From positions 37,181,253-37,245,252 of the forward strand of contig CM075939.1 in NCBI GenBank assembly GCA_038030265.1: a stretch of 64,000 nt of DNA. The letters are read 5' to 3'. The position numbers were made by a program, and so were the translations under genes. Positions within the stretch are counted from its first letter, which is position 1. Every line of letters begins with the position of its first letter. The notes beneath the pieces were generated by a model. That model had not been told where the DNA came from, did no database searches, and saw only the letters and a program-made list of their open reading frames with translations. The DNA comes from Corythucha ciliata (Eukaryota > Arthropoda > Insecta > Hemiptera > Tingidae). This document shows, piece after piece, positions 12,776 to 24,200 of this stretch.

Positions 12776-13069
12776 GAACGGGCGTTCAAAACGCGCTGGA
12801 AGGAGCATTTGGGGAGTGGTCATTCAAAATTCAAGGACCATGTTTCTGCTTGTGGGGGAAATGTCCGACATGTGGCAGAGGTCATACAGACCACTCATAA
12901 AAAGGGTCAATTTGTAAGTGCGTTAGAGGCTCTCCATATAAAAATGGAATTGTGCAGAGACGGGATAGCGTGTCTCAATGAAAGACAGGAGGGGAGCTCG
13001 TCACCACTAATCTCTCTTCTCCCTCTCATTCCCAGCTGTCGAAATAAAAATAAATCTTTCCCTATTTAA
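12776..13069 (+). pseudogene. GIY-YIG endonuclease C-terminal part, truncated mirror copy
   Basis: Encodes ERAFKTRWKEHLGSGHSKFK and continues to SFPI-stop, identical to the minus-strand copy because the arms are a palindrome. The GVY and YCG motifs are lost, so it cannot encode a working nuclease. Confidence 0.7.
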
Positions 13070-13255
13070 AATAGTAAAGGAAGTCAACGAGTGTGGAAGA
13101 CACACGAAAGCTTATTTTAATAATGTAAGTAGTGCAAAATTTGATCCTATCTGTGATAATTAGGTTTCAATCTAGTTCAATCTTAGGTTTAATCTGTGAT
13201 AATTAGGTTTCAATTTTAAATGTATTTATTCAAAGAGGGTTGCGTTTGTACTAAA

Positions 13256-13340
13256 GATGATGTGTTAATTAGGGTCCTGATGATGGCCTAGACAGGCCGA
13301 AAATCGATTTGACAAGAATAAAAACAATTAATGTGGAGAG
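13256..13340 (+). ncRNA. Hammerhead ribozyme (type I), right arm
   Basis: Core CTGATGA at 13277-13283 and GAAA at 13299-13302 enclose stem II (GGCCT ... AGGCC, loop AGAC). GAAA is followed by the self-complementary AATCGATT (13302-13309), giving a very short stem III. The next base, T13310, is an acceptable cleavage base, with predicted cleavage after 13310. Stem I pairs GTC (13274-13276) with GAC (13311-13313) and, across an internal loop, TTAATT (13265-13270) with AATTAA (13326-13331). One extra U lies between the core and stem II. Penelope-like elements are known to carry hammerheads with such short stem III. Activity is untested. Confidence 0.75.
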
Positions 13341-13360
13341 ACAACAACTATACCACCTGA

Positions 13361-13372
13361 AGCTAAAGCTGT
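13361..13372 (+). repeat. Target-site duplication, right copy
   Basis: AGCTAAAGCTGT, identical to 11981-11992. The first two bases also extend the palindrome, so the exact insertion boundary is ambiguous by 2 bp. Confidence 0.75.
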
Positions 13373-13374
13373 GA

Positions 13375-13660
13375 AATTAGGTTTGTCATCAATCCCAGAA
13401 AATGGGTTTTCAATTAATCAAATCCTAGAAAATTGGGGTTTGAAAGAGCCAAACCCTAAAAATTTTGTTTTTGAAAGAGCTATAATTATTTCCATAAATT
13501 TAAATTTGAATATGCCGAATCTACAAAATTTAGTTTTGAAAGATAGAAATTAGCGTTATTCCAAATGACCTAAATTGCGATGTTTGGTTTTGGAAAGATT
13601 CAAATGCGCATGATTGGTTTTCGAACAAATTGTGAGCCAAAAATGTTTGGTTTTTCGGTC
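13375..13660 (-). repeat. Family B minisatellite array
   Basis: Degenerate units with AAAATTGGGGTTTGAAAGAG phrases directly next to the right target duplication of the Penelope-like element, so that element probably landed at the edge of an older array. Confidence 0.55.
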
Positions 13661-13699
13661 GAATGTTCTAGCTTCAGGGGCCGAATTTCCAACAGATTT

Positions 13700-16600
13700 T
13701 TTTGGTGTAATGGAGGTGTGACGATGTGTGTGGGAGTGAATCAGTGGATGAAAACGCTGTCTTGTTTTCCGACTGGTACATATAAATTCAATTACCGACC
13801 CCCTTCTAGCATAAGCGCGTGACGAGAGCAAAGTTCTTCCAGTGGGAAGTTTGTTTTGTGTGTGAAGTGAGCAGTGGGAAAACACCCCCCCTCCCTCCAC
13901 CAAATCACAACCTGCAGTCCAACTAATACTAATAACAATACTAATTTTAGTAGAGTGGTGGGAAGCATATTCCCAAAAAACCCCCTCTCATGAATCAGGG
14001 GCAAAACTTCATAATTTGGGGCCACCGTGGAGGCTTCCGAACATCGTTTATATCTATGCTCCACTTATATCTATGCCAAATAAAATTTGCCTTTTTCCAG
14101 AGAATTATCCCATTGGGTGACTTGAATATTGGAGTGGAATATAATAACGTGCCGTTGTCAAAGGGATCCGTTTTGTTTTTTGTGGTTCAGACCGTGTCGT
14201 CGGAGCATGTTCTACCGATTGGGTTTAGGAGACGTATACCCATTAATATTCAAAACTGTTTAATTACTAAAACTGCGGGCTCATCATTACCATTTCGATT
14301 TTTGACCTAAATAAGCCTTTTATTTCACTCAAAAATACTAATTTTATTGACATTTGACGTGCACAGTTAGAGATTCACGGCAGAAAAATTGGGTTCCTCT
14401 GATCTTCCTTAATTCAACATTTTCTCTTTCGTAAACGAAGAAGGCAGATGAATGCTGAGAGAGTGCCAGGGAGAAGGGGGACTTTGTCTACAGTTATTAA
14501 TTGTTTAAGGGCGTATCCTCGTGAGATAATTATTCTTGAGAGCCACTCTCAACATTTATTCCATCTTGTACATGTCGCACCTTGTGAGTCTCTCCTTTTT
14601 TTCACCGAACACGCATTCATATAGTCATAGTTTGTCCTGACACGATCAGAAAATTATAAATTCACGGACGACAATTATTGTACACTTGGAGCACATCCAA
14701 CTTGATCCGCTATTTATAATCGACGAGTGCAATAAGAAAAAAAGCTGGCTATAGACAAGTTAGTAATGACAGATTAATAAAATTTCAAATATAAATGAAA
14801 AGTACAGATTTCGACACCCCACCTGCGGTCTTTCACGCTTCTACAATTTGATTAAGTAATTCAACTGCTCCAGCGGAGCTTCTAAGGGATTTTTTCCCCA
14901 ATTCCATTTTCTTCTCAATGACATTATAGTGGAGACGAAACGGGACAAAATTAGTTTTGGTAGTTTAAAAAGGCAGCGTCATAGTTGGCTGCCTTCTTAG
15001 CCTTTTAGACAAAAACTTAAGGCTAGTTGGTTCGTGGAAGAAAGGAGATGGGAGCAGGCATCGTTAGATGATTTTTTTAATTTGATATTTTAGGAAGAAT
15101 GTCATTAATAACAAAGACTTTCGAGGCATAGTTTTCCTTAGTCCAAGGGAAAAAGAAAAAACGTACCTTTGTTATTGTATAGCCTTTTTTTAAATGGGAA
15201 AACTTTCAAATGAGCCTGAATGAGATGATAACAATTAAAATCCCATTTATTCTCCCAACTTTAATTGAAAATAAAATGGAGAAAAGGTTTTGTATTTATT
15301 TTCATAACAAACAAGGGGATGAATCGTAAATTAATTTTTAAGGGACTGCTTGTTTTGCGGTGATAAGGCTGGAACCGTCTATTTTTTTTATTTGCTTGAC
15401 TTAGCCAAAGTGACGTAAATATGATTATTACGCGACGCAGAAAGCATTAAGACCAAAAAAAAGGAGAATAACCGACAATGCCCCACCCAATAAAAAAAAA
15501 AATGCGGCTCAACTCGCACAAGGCTGGGAAAGCAGGGGAGTAAAACACAAAACCGGACTATTCCGCTCTTGTTTTGGCCCGCAAAAGGCAATATCCCTTC
15601 AACGGCTGCTCCTGGATTTCCTTGACATGATTTGGGTTTTTTATGGGCCTTTAGAAGAAACTCGATTTGTTTGAAAATAAATAAGACAATCAATTATTTA
15701 TTGGCGCTGGGGAAAAAAGAGAAACTACACACTTCGGACTAAAAGGGAGTAATCCGCGAAGGCCAAGCCTATCATTTCAATAATTGTCATAATATTAAAA
15801 AGGAGAAATCGCTACCCATTGCAGTTTTTAACGATTGAAAGCAGGATGCCGTTTATTAAGGGATACACACACGATGGGCGAGTGGGTGTTCGAGACATAC
15901 CCAGGAGCCTAATAAATATATGCGCTTCAACAGGTGGGATTTAGATGATGAATAACATCAAATTCATACACTCGCTCACCCTGACAGAAGGAAGCGAGGC
16001 ATAAAATAATCAAATAATGATTCCGAAAACACGCTCACGTCAGATTGTCAATTTTGATAAGGAGGCGACAGGCAAATACCATAAAACGTAAGTAGGTAGG
16101 TATAATTAATTCAAGGGCTGGTAAAAAAGTACGTTATTGGGATTAGAGTCCGAAAAATTTCAGAAATACTTAGTTTGAACTTTCAATTTAGCAAGAGTCA
16201 CGACATATAGATCAAGACCGGCATTTGTCGGGAAAATGTCAACAAACGAAATTCTGTACATATAAATGTGTAAACAATTTAGAACTTACACAGACACGAT
16301 TGCAGTTTTTCGGTAAAAAATTGGAAAAATAAATTAATAAAATTGGTGAAATCAATTCACTCGGAAACTAAACTAACGATTTACTTTTATGTAAAACAAA
16401 ATCCATCGTTTTAAATCACACCACGCGGAAAAACTGCAGATGAAAAAAAAAGAATAAAAAAACTTATCTCCGACCCGCCTCGCGAGCAAACTGATGATGA
16501 AGAGCGCGTAATTCCCTCTTAGGCGTTGTACCTGCCCTGACCTCTCTCTTCTTCCCTCTACCCGCAATATCGCGTCTCACTATCCGCAGCAGCGCAGACA

Positions 16601-17640
16601 CAGACACAGACACTATTAGGAGTAAAAAAAAAAACAAACAAAAAAACAAATCTCCAAAACTGTACCCTCCCCGTTATGCGAGTGAGTCGCGATTCATACA
16701 CTTTTATAGAGCGATAAAGATAAACTACAATTCATCTTAGAGCACTTCCCTCCTCACACGCGACAAATTACAGCAAGCTGAGGTTGGATTTTCGGGAAAA
16801 CTAGGATCCTAGAAAATAATTCGGAAAAATCCCGTGATATTATATTATTAGCCATTCAATAATTATATTATTAACTCTAACCATATGAATATGATACCAC
16901 CATAATTATTTGATACTGGAATGATTTTTTTGTTTGTTTTCAATTACAGGGATACTCTTCTTCCATGTATATTTAATATTAAATTCTCGTGTATTTTGCT
17001 ATTCACTTGAACCTAATCGGCAACAACGTAGATCAATTTCTTTTTTACATTAAATCAAAGTCAATATTCAAGTTTAAGCACTCGTGCTATAACACCAATT
17101 GACATGGGAATTCAACATTGCTCTCTATCATGGATATCGAATTCCCTAGTAATGAATTCTTCTAAGTTAAATTCTCCTTTATTACTAAGTATGAACGTTT
17201 TTTGGTTTCTTTGGCATGATTCTTACTTTCAGTTGTTGAGCCAAAATTTGTGGGAAAAAGGAGGTCTATCACATTACAATCTAAATTTGAATTACCGGCT
17301 GAAACTACAAAATCACTTTCGATTTAATGCTATTCTTTCTGTCGTTTAAAATGAAAATCACAATAGCATCTATCAATAAATAACTATCTGGTGTTATTTT
17401 CAAACATATTTCTTCAACGATGCGTATAATATTTGATAAACGTGTAATGTCTAGATTGGAACGAGACATTAATAATAACTTTAGTAATAAACAAATAAGT
17501 AAATAATAGAAAAAGAAACACATAAACATAGGAAATAAACAGAACAAAATCAATAACAGTCGTAATTACAAGATCACTAGGAATTTTTCCCCCATGAAAT
17601 CTCTCCCTCCTTCTCACTCAATTTGTAACAAAAAATTGTA
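13700..17640. other. Intergenic stretch downstream of NECAP, no gene recognised
   Basis: Both strands were scanned for familiar domains and none was found. Short open frames (for example around 15388-15693 minus and 16373-16649 minus) are low complexity. A CAGACA microsatellite lies near 16594-16612. NECAP 3' UTR and polyadenylation sites should fall at the right-hand end. Confidence 0.4.
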
Positions 17641-17659
17641 TTACACTTCGCGTTAACAC

Positions 17660-20600
17660 CTAAAATTGAACCCAATTTGGATTGCTAGGCGTCGTGGCGG
17701 TGGCAGCTGTGGTCGCCGGTGCACCACCGCCCGTCGACGTTGCTGCCGCCGACGCAAAGTCACCCCAGCCGCCTTCGGCACCACCAACGACGCCTCCTCC
17801 TCCACCACCACCACCTGGTGGTGGGGCGGTTTGATGCGAGGGTGACGAGTTGACCGACGGTGGCGCCGGGGGTGGTGCAATTTTAACGCCACCGGGCGGC
17901 GGTGGAAGAAGACCACCGCCAGATGTTGGTTTGAGGGATGATGATTTGCCCTGCTTACTAGAAGACTCGGAGCCGTCTTTTTTCTATACACACCAGGGGT
18001 ATGGGGGGAATTGCAATTTTAGTGGTGTACATGGATAGAGAGGGGTTCGGGTGTCCCACTGTGAAATTCATGCTAATCGTCGTGTTCAAGTTTAAACGCA
18101 AAAAAAAAAAAAAAAAAAAAAAATCCAACACTACACGCAGAAAGTCGGCAGCTGGCGGCCGGAAGAAGTGAATTTAACTTATGAAGCTGGTTAAAACGTG
18201 CGAATTTCGAATATTTTTTCAACCCTCTTCATCACAACCGCCCTGACATTTCAATCCTGGTGAGCCGGGCCCTCCGGGCTCGGTTTTGGCAAGTCGGGTA
18301 GTGATCCGGCGGTGGAGATGGTAGCGCAGCGGCACCTCTGCAGGGTTCAATTACCGGGCTGGTGTGGCCAGGACCAAGTTATCTGGTGGCTGAGGTCGAA
18401 ACCGGAGCCTGGACCGCACCCTCGCTACATTTTTCACGTTACATGTACAGTTGACAGGCAAATGGAGAGTTTTCGAACCCAAAATTTGGATTGAAGAGAT
18501 AAAAGTATAATAGCGATGTGTATTCAACACCTACACAAGTGCCGCATTCTCTCCATAAACATAAAATATGTTTCAATTAAGAGAGGACGAGTGGAAAAAC
18601 TTACACCACACTAGTGGATTGCGTTGAATGGAAAACGCCATAAGTTCCCACTTCTTTACTATGATAAAATTGACTGTTTTTGGTGCGGAAATTCAGATTC
18701 GAGGAACACTCGACAGCTTACAGGCCAAATTGGGCCCTTCGCATGCTCGGTCAGCGAGGTGGAATTGATGATGATCCTAGCCTGTCTAGTACATATCCAA
18801 TCAGGCTAGGTAAGGGCCGGCGACGGCCTAGGTACTGGCTACATCTTAAGATCCTCAGAGAGTGCATATCCCATTTCTGTTCACCCTTTCTATGACGAAT
18901 ATTCACTTTCTAGGAGTCAATTAACGGCCACTTATAGGACTTCAGGTGAGAAAATTACCTATTTGGTTCCGATTAGTCTGTTTTTTAAAAGGCTAATGTA
19001 TCAGTTTTTTAACCGGAAATTCAGACCATGCGATTAAAGCGAATTTTCTTGACTAAATAGTCAGTTTCTTTTTTCACCTGCGTATTGAGGCGAGCCGTTG
19101 ATGGAGTTTTCTCCGTGGTCGGTACCGTCGCGTTTTTGGCCAGCTAGGGACGTTTTCAGCGGCCGACCGAATTTTCCCGCTTATTAACCCCTACCCTCCT
19201 ACTAACAAGATAGGACGGCCCAGACCCTTCCTCTTTCTGGGAGGTTTTAGCAAAATGGCCCCGATTTTGTTTTAAATGTTGCTTTTTTGAGCTAAAAGGC
19301 CGAGTTTTAGAGCCGAATAGAATTAATGGGAGTTGGGATTCTGGGCTAAAAGAAGCAGAGGAAGAGTACGCGAAAAAATGAATTTCTTGCCCAAGGTGCC
19401 ACTAGCAATTTTTTATGCCCCCCAAAATATAATACTTCACTGCAATTTGCTGTTTTCTCATTTGTTTCTTGTTTAGGCCCAAATTTTCCGTTAATTAGGG
19501 GAGTCGGCCATTTCCAGGTGAAAAGGCTAAAGTAATCCAGTTCCCTTGGTGAACACCCAATTTTAGGGGTCAATAAGCCGCAAAAATCACGAAACGTAAG
19601 GCACACAAGATTTCTGGTCTTTCCCAGGGTTTTCAATCCACGGTTTCACTAAAGCGCCCCATACACTGGCAGTTTAACTGAAGGCAATCGTGAGGCCGTC
19701 GATCGGGGTTACCCACACATTTATCAGTAAATCTGAAGGCCATGGACTGCAGTCCGTGAAAACTAAAGGTGTGTGGCCGTAGAACCGGGTAGGATCGGAC
19801 GTGAGATCGTTGACTGACGGTGTATGCTGCTCGGCAATTTTGGTCTTACGTTCGCCTCTTGGGGCGACGGCCTGCAAGCAATCGCATAGTGTATGGGGCG
19901 CTCAACGGAGCGCCTGTTAACTCAGCAAACACCCCGGTTGTGGAGTTAAACTTTTAAATTTCTGATGAAGATAATAAATGAGAACTAACAGGCCTCATTT
20001 TTGTATGTCAGTAGCAAGAGTCCTCATTTTGACGATAAAAAATGTGGTGACCCTCTGGATTTGTACTTTTCAGTGGTATCAAGTGGTGGCCAGCTACTTC
20101 ACTTTCGAATCTAGGGGAGGGCAACTGCCCACTCGTGCCCCTCTTTGAATATGGTACGAGTACGAATAGCGTGAATTTCTAGGTAGCTGCCAGTAACGTA
20201 ATATAATTAAAAATATGTACCGTTATTTTCATGTTGATCTTTATCGTTTCACCCTCCTTGAACCTGAGATCCAGTTCCGGTTTGGGGACATTCTTCTCCT
20301 TTTCGATTTCTTCTGTTTTCTTTAGCCAGTTGAAGTGATCTTGAAGAGCCACGTTCAAGTCGAAACTGTCAGATCTATCTGAAAAGCCCACGCCAATAAA
20401 GGCTGTCCTACCTGAAAAAACGCACAGAAAACAAAGAATTCAGCGTAATAAAAACCGATTCAAGCCCTCCGCCTTTCACGTTCCTCACCATTATCGTCTT
20501 GAATTCTAAGAACGAAATATCTCGACGAATCGGACACAGCCTCAATGGCAACGCCTGGATATTTGTCGATGGGACAGGCTGCAAAAAGTTCTCCGCTCGT

Positions 20601-20860
20601 TTTATCCTCGAGTTTGATGACACACTCTTTTCCTTTGGACACGAGTCGCATTCGCCCCGTCCACTGAGGATCATTTAAATTCCAGTCGGCAGCCCTTAAA
20701 ACAATACCGTCGTTCAGGATTAAAATAATTACAACAAAGGGAAAATTGATAGAATAATCAACGTTCGTACTTACTTGTACCCTCGGTTTGTTGTCATCGG
20801 TGGTACTTTAAACACGAATACTTCATTTTTTACTAGAAGAACACTCTCGTAGGTGTCCAT
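17660..20860 (-). CDS. NECAP1: NECAP, adaptin-ear-binding coat-associated protein
   Basis: NECAP binds AP-2 and AP-1 adaptors and regulates clathrin-coated vesicle formation. Four coding exons give 268 aa, close to the ~275 aa of animal NECAPs: 20860-20775 ([23 protein letters not shown]), 20694-20489 ([20 protein letters not shown] ... [14 protein letters not shown]), 20411-20221 ([20 protein letters not shown] ... LQDHFNW ... [13 protein letters not shown]) and 17983-17660. Junction phases 2, 1 and 0 match at every splice. The first ~160 residues are the PH-like NECAP domain. The last exon is Gly/Pro-rich with [17 protein letters not shown], a GGWGDFASA motif, and ends NPNWVQF-stop, the C-terminal WVQF adaptor-ear motif. 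An acceptor at about 20889 shows that the 5' UTR is split. The 2.2-kb last intron holds a MITE and a SINE-like sequence. Confidence 0.95.
18101..18123 (+). repeat. Poly(A) run
   Basis: An uninterrupted A-run of about 23 bases inside the last NECAP intron. It could be a retroposon tail, but I do not recognise a body upstream. Confidence 0.4.
18290..18440 (+). mobile_element. Possible tRNA-derived SINE fragment
   Basis: GATGGTAGCGCAGCGG resembles an RNA polymerase III A box, and GGGTTCAATTACC and GAGGTCGAAACC resemble B boxes. The arrangement suggests a tRNA-headed SINE, but the folded tRNA is not intact. Confidence 0.35.
19653..19902. mobile_element. MITE in NECAP intron
   Basis: Terminal inverted repeats AGCGCCCCATACACT (left) and AGTGTATGGGGCGCT (right) with weaker pairing further in. 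It is 250 bp long and non-coding. I could not define a target duplication. Confidence 0.6.
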
Positions 20861-21218
20861 TAAGACTCGCTGGAATTCTATCGTCAAATCTGTACGGGAA
20901 TGATGTTTTATTAAGAGTTTTCTAAGGTAAAAAAGAAGGAAGTTGGAAGCAGTTGGTATTTTATATAGACTTCGCGTATCAAAAAAGTGCCAGGTTGTCC
21001 AACGAGATTGACATCCGCCAAAAAAGGTTGGAAGGTTGATGGTGAAGGGGGTGGGAGTGGTAGTTGGTAACGTGAACCTACGTGAAGCCTACCATTCATC
21101 TCAGAAAAAGAGAAATGTGCCCTTGCCTCGTCCGCGACTTATGACCGTTTTTTTCTCGTCTAGTTTAATCTATAAAATGAAATTTTCCTCGCGGTCTGGT
21201 GTAATATAAAATTAGGGT
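20861..21218. promoter_or_regulatory. Probable bidirectional promoter between NECAP and SUPV3L1
   Basis: Only 358 bp separate the two start codons, which point away from each other. The interval must contain both transcription starts, the NECAP 5' UTR exon (acceptor at about 20889) and the SUPV3L1 5' UTR. No TATA box is evident. GCCTCGTCCGCGACTTATGA near 21126 is the most GC-rich stretch. Confidence 0.45.
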
Positions 21219-24200
21219 ATGTTTCTAGCGAAAATATTGCAGGCGGTTCTCATTCGTCGGTCCTGCTCGCGCCCCAACCCCATTCTCGACCTTCGGGCTT
21301 CAGCTAGCTCGCCGTTGATGACACCCAGTTCATCCTACTCATCTGGTGACTCTTCCGGTAATTCCGGTTACAGGGGGAAAAGAGCGACCGCTAAAAAACC
21401 CCCTACGCTTTCCCAACTGTTCACGCCCGTTGAAGTGGAAAAAACTTCCGCCGAAGAGGCTGAAGTTGGACAGGAGTTGACCGGCGTCGTTATCAAAAAG
21501 AATGAACTGGCGAATGTTCTGATCAAATTTTATCAGACTCCCGAAATTAAGCTTCTGGCCTCGACCAGTGGTTTAGACAGTAAGTATTTTGACGCAAAAT
21601 GAGATTTCCAGATTTGTGTTTTCTATTATTAATTGTTTCAATGTGTGACGCAGGCTACCTTTTTCACAAAGCCTACTTGAGCTTCAGGAAATTTTGCCTC
21701 GAGTCCGAAGGCTTACCTTCCGATTTACACATCGTTGTCTGTGATATACTTCGAAAAGCGACTCACGTTACCGATATCTTTCCCTACTTTCTCCGACACG
21801 CCCGTCAAGTGTTCCCACATTTAGAGTGTATGGACGATTTGAAAAAAATCAGTGATTTGACGCTGCCATCATGCTGGTGAGTAAGAAAGAATTTGTCACT
21901 AATTTTTCTTGTATGAATCGTGTTCGTGAGGCATGTTAGTGTGTGGTGGGGGGAGGTGGCGATTGGGGCGAACTCCGGTCAAAATCAGCGGAACGGATGC
22001 TGTAGGTGTTTTCAGGGACAGTTGGGCCAAGTATCGTCAATGGGGCTTTGCAGTAGCGAGGCGAGGAGGGCATACCGCCCTGAGCCCCATTCTGAAGGGG
22101 GGGATGAGGATTTTTAGGTGCAGTTTTGGTGCACGGTTGGACATCGATTCGGCAGATAAACAGCTAGGAGTGGGGCTAAATATTCGGTACTTTTCCGTTA
22201 TCGGGCCGCCACGCCAAGAGGGAGCCGGAGCTCGACCCCCCAATTCCGTTATCGGACCGCCAGTGAAAACCTGACCAGTGGACCTTTGACTTGTGTTTAT
22301 TCCCTTTTATCAAGCAACTCAGTGCGTGTGCAACTGCCTATCAGCCAGCATGGACATCTAGAGTTTGCCGACCAGTGAAGAAGACGCCGTCAATTTTTTC
22401 CAGGCTCGCGGGGTTCTCCTCCGAAATCGTAGATGCATGAATGGGCACGAAATGAAGTTGAATTGCTCTGTGAAGGTACGTTGGCGCTGCAATAAAAGGG
22501 CATGCAGGGAGACAGTAGGCATACGTGAAAAAACCTGGTTTAAAGGCAGCCGCCTTAAATTTGTGACTGTGTTGAGGTTTATATTTTGCTGGTCGTACAA
22601 CCTTACGAGCGTGAAGTGGTGTGAGCAGCAGTTGCACATGGACCATAACACCACCGTCGACTGGAACAACTACATGCGTGAGTTATGCCTGATGGATTTG
22701 GAACGCCAGCCTGTTACTGCAATTGGAGGACCCAATAAAATCGTTGAAGTCGACGAGAGCTTGTTTTCCAAAAGAAAAAATAATGCAGGTCGCGTACTTC
22801 CACAGACGTGGGTTTTTGGTGGCTTGTGTCGAGAAACCAAAGAGTGCTTTGTTGAGCGTGTTCCCGATCGGAAAGCTGCGACCCTCCTGAACGTCATACG
22901 AAGAATGATACGTCCAGGTACTACCATCTACTCTGATTGTTGGCGTGGGTACTCCACAGCGGAACTGGAAGCGTCCGGGTTCACTCACTTGACGGTAAAC
23001 CACACCTATAACTTCTTTGATCCAACCTCAGGAGCGCACACTCAGCACGTCGAACGGATGTGGGGTACGGCTAAGTGGCGAAATAAGGCCCATCGGGGCA
23101 CAGCACGTCACCACTTGGACTCCTACCTGGCTGAATTTATGTGGAGGAGCCGTCGACAAGAAACAGAAGTGTTCGAAGACATCCTGGCTGTCATCGCTGT
23201 TTGCTTCCCCCCTGAGAGTTGAATATTGAATCTTGCTTGAAATTCACTGAATCTTTTTTAAATTAAAACCTTATTTTTTAGACGAATTTTTTGAAGAAAT
23301 CCCCTGGAGATTACGCTGGCGGTCCGATAACGGAATTGGGGGGTCGAGGCTCCGGCTCCCTCTTGGCGTGGCGGCCCGATAACGGAAAAGTACCAAATAT
23401 TCTACTCGTACCACGAATGCGCTTTTCCGAAGGCTCAAATTGAGGAACTTCGCGGCTAAAATAGAGAAAATACGCTGATTCCCAGTTTCATCAGGTCCTT
23501 GAGCGGATAAAATAGAGAAGCGCACTAATGTGCTGTTCTTGAGGCAAGCTCGTGGCAAAAAGTTTGACAAAAGCGCTAACATTCGTGGCTGAAACTGAAA
23601 AGCGCCCATTCGTGGTTTCTCCATGCAGCTCCCAGACCAAAATTGAGAAAAAATCACTGATACGCGGTATATAGAGGCAATTTTACAACTAAATTGCGTA
23701 GAAAAACCCTAATGTTTGGTGTTCTTGAGCCAAGCCCGCTGCTAAAATAGAAAAAATAGTGAAAAATACCTCAGCTAAAATTGGAGAACAAAAAACACTA
23801 ATTCTCGGGGCTGAAATTGAGAAAATGGCAAATTCGCAACTGAAATGGCGAAAATCGCCCATTCACGGATTAAAAAAGGGAAAAGGCGCAAATTCATGGC
23901 TTATGCCAAAAACGGTAATTCACGGCTAAAGTTGAGACAAACCTGAAAAATGCGGTACCCGGGAAAGCGAAAATTACAAATTTTTGGTCTAACATTCACG
24001 AAAGTGTCAGTTTCTGTTCTTTAAGTGCGCACGGAACTTGGGCAAGCCGACTACAGCACCCAAAATATTGACGAATAGTCACAAAAAACGTTTTCTCAAT
24101 CTTAGCCGCGAATTGGCGTTTTCTCACAACTTAAATTCAAAAGCGCTAATTCGGATCATTGAAAAAAGTGTTCAATTGAGTTAAATGAATACTACGCGGC

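Larger units (their letters stand above)
11993..13360. mobile_element. Penelope-like element inserted as an inverted (palindromic) pair
   Basis: Two arms, 12039-12626 and 12775-13362, are reverse complements over 588 bp and pair base for base (i + j = 25401 at each position checked). The spacer is 148 bp. The whole insert is flanked by the 12-bp direct repeat AGCTAAAGCTGT at 11981-11992 and 13361-13372, a credible target-site duplication. Each arm carries the C-terminal part of a GIY-YIG endonuclease and a hammerhead ribozyme core, both hallmarks of Penelope-like retroelements. The minus-strand copy is longer and includes the spacer. The plus-strand copy is truncated at its 5' side. The reverse transcriptase domain is absent from both. 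Confidence 0.8.

Noticed and set aside
12578..13069. A complete 163-codon plus-strand protein in the Penelope insert
   Set aside because: Its first ~65 codons are antisense read-through of the other copy and of the spacer. Only the GIY-YIG tail after 12776 is genuine.
17653..17991. 112-codon minus-strand His/Arg-rich frame
   Set aside because: It is a shadow frame of the NECAP Gly/Pro-rich last exon, which in the correct frame ends NPNWVQF.
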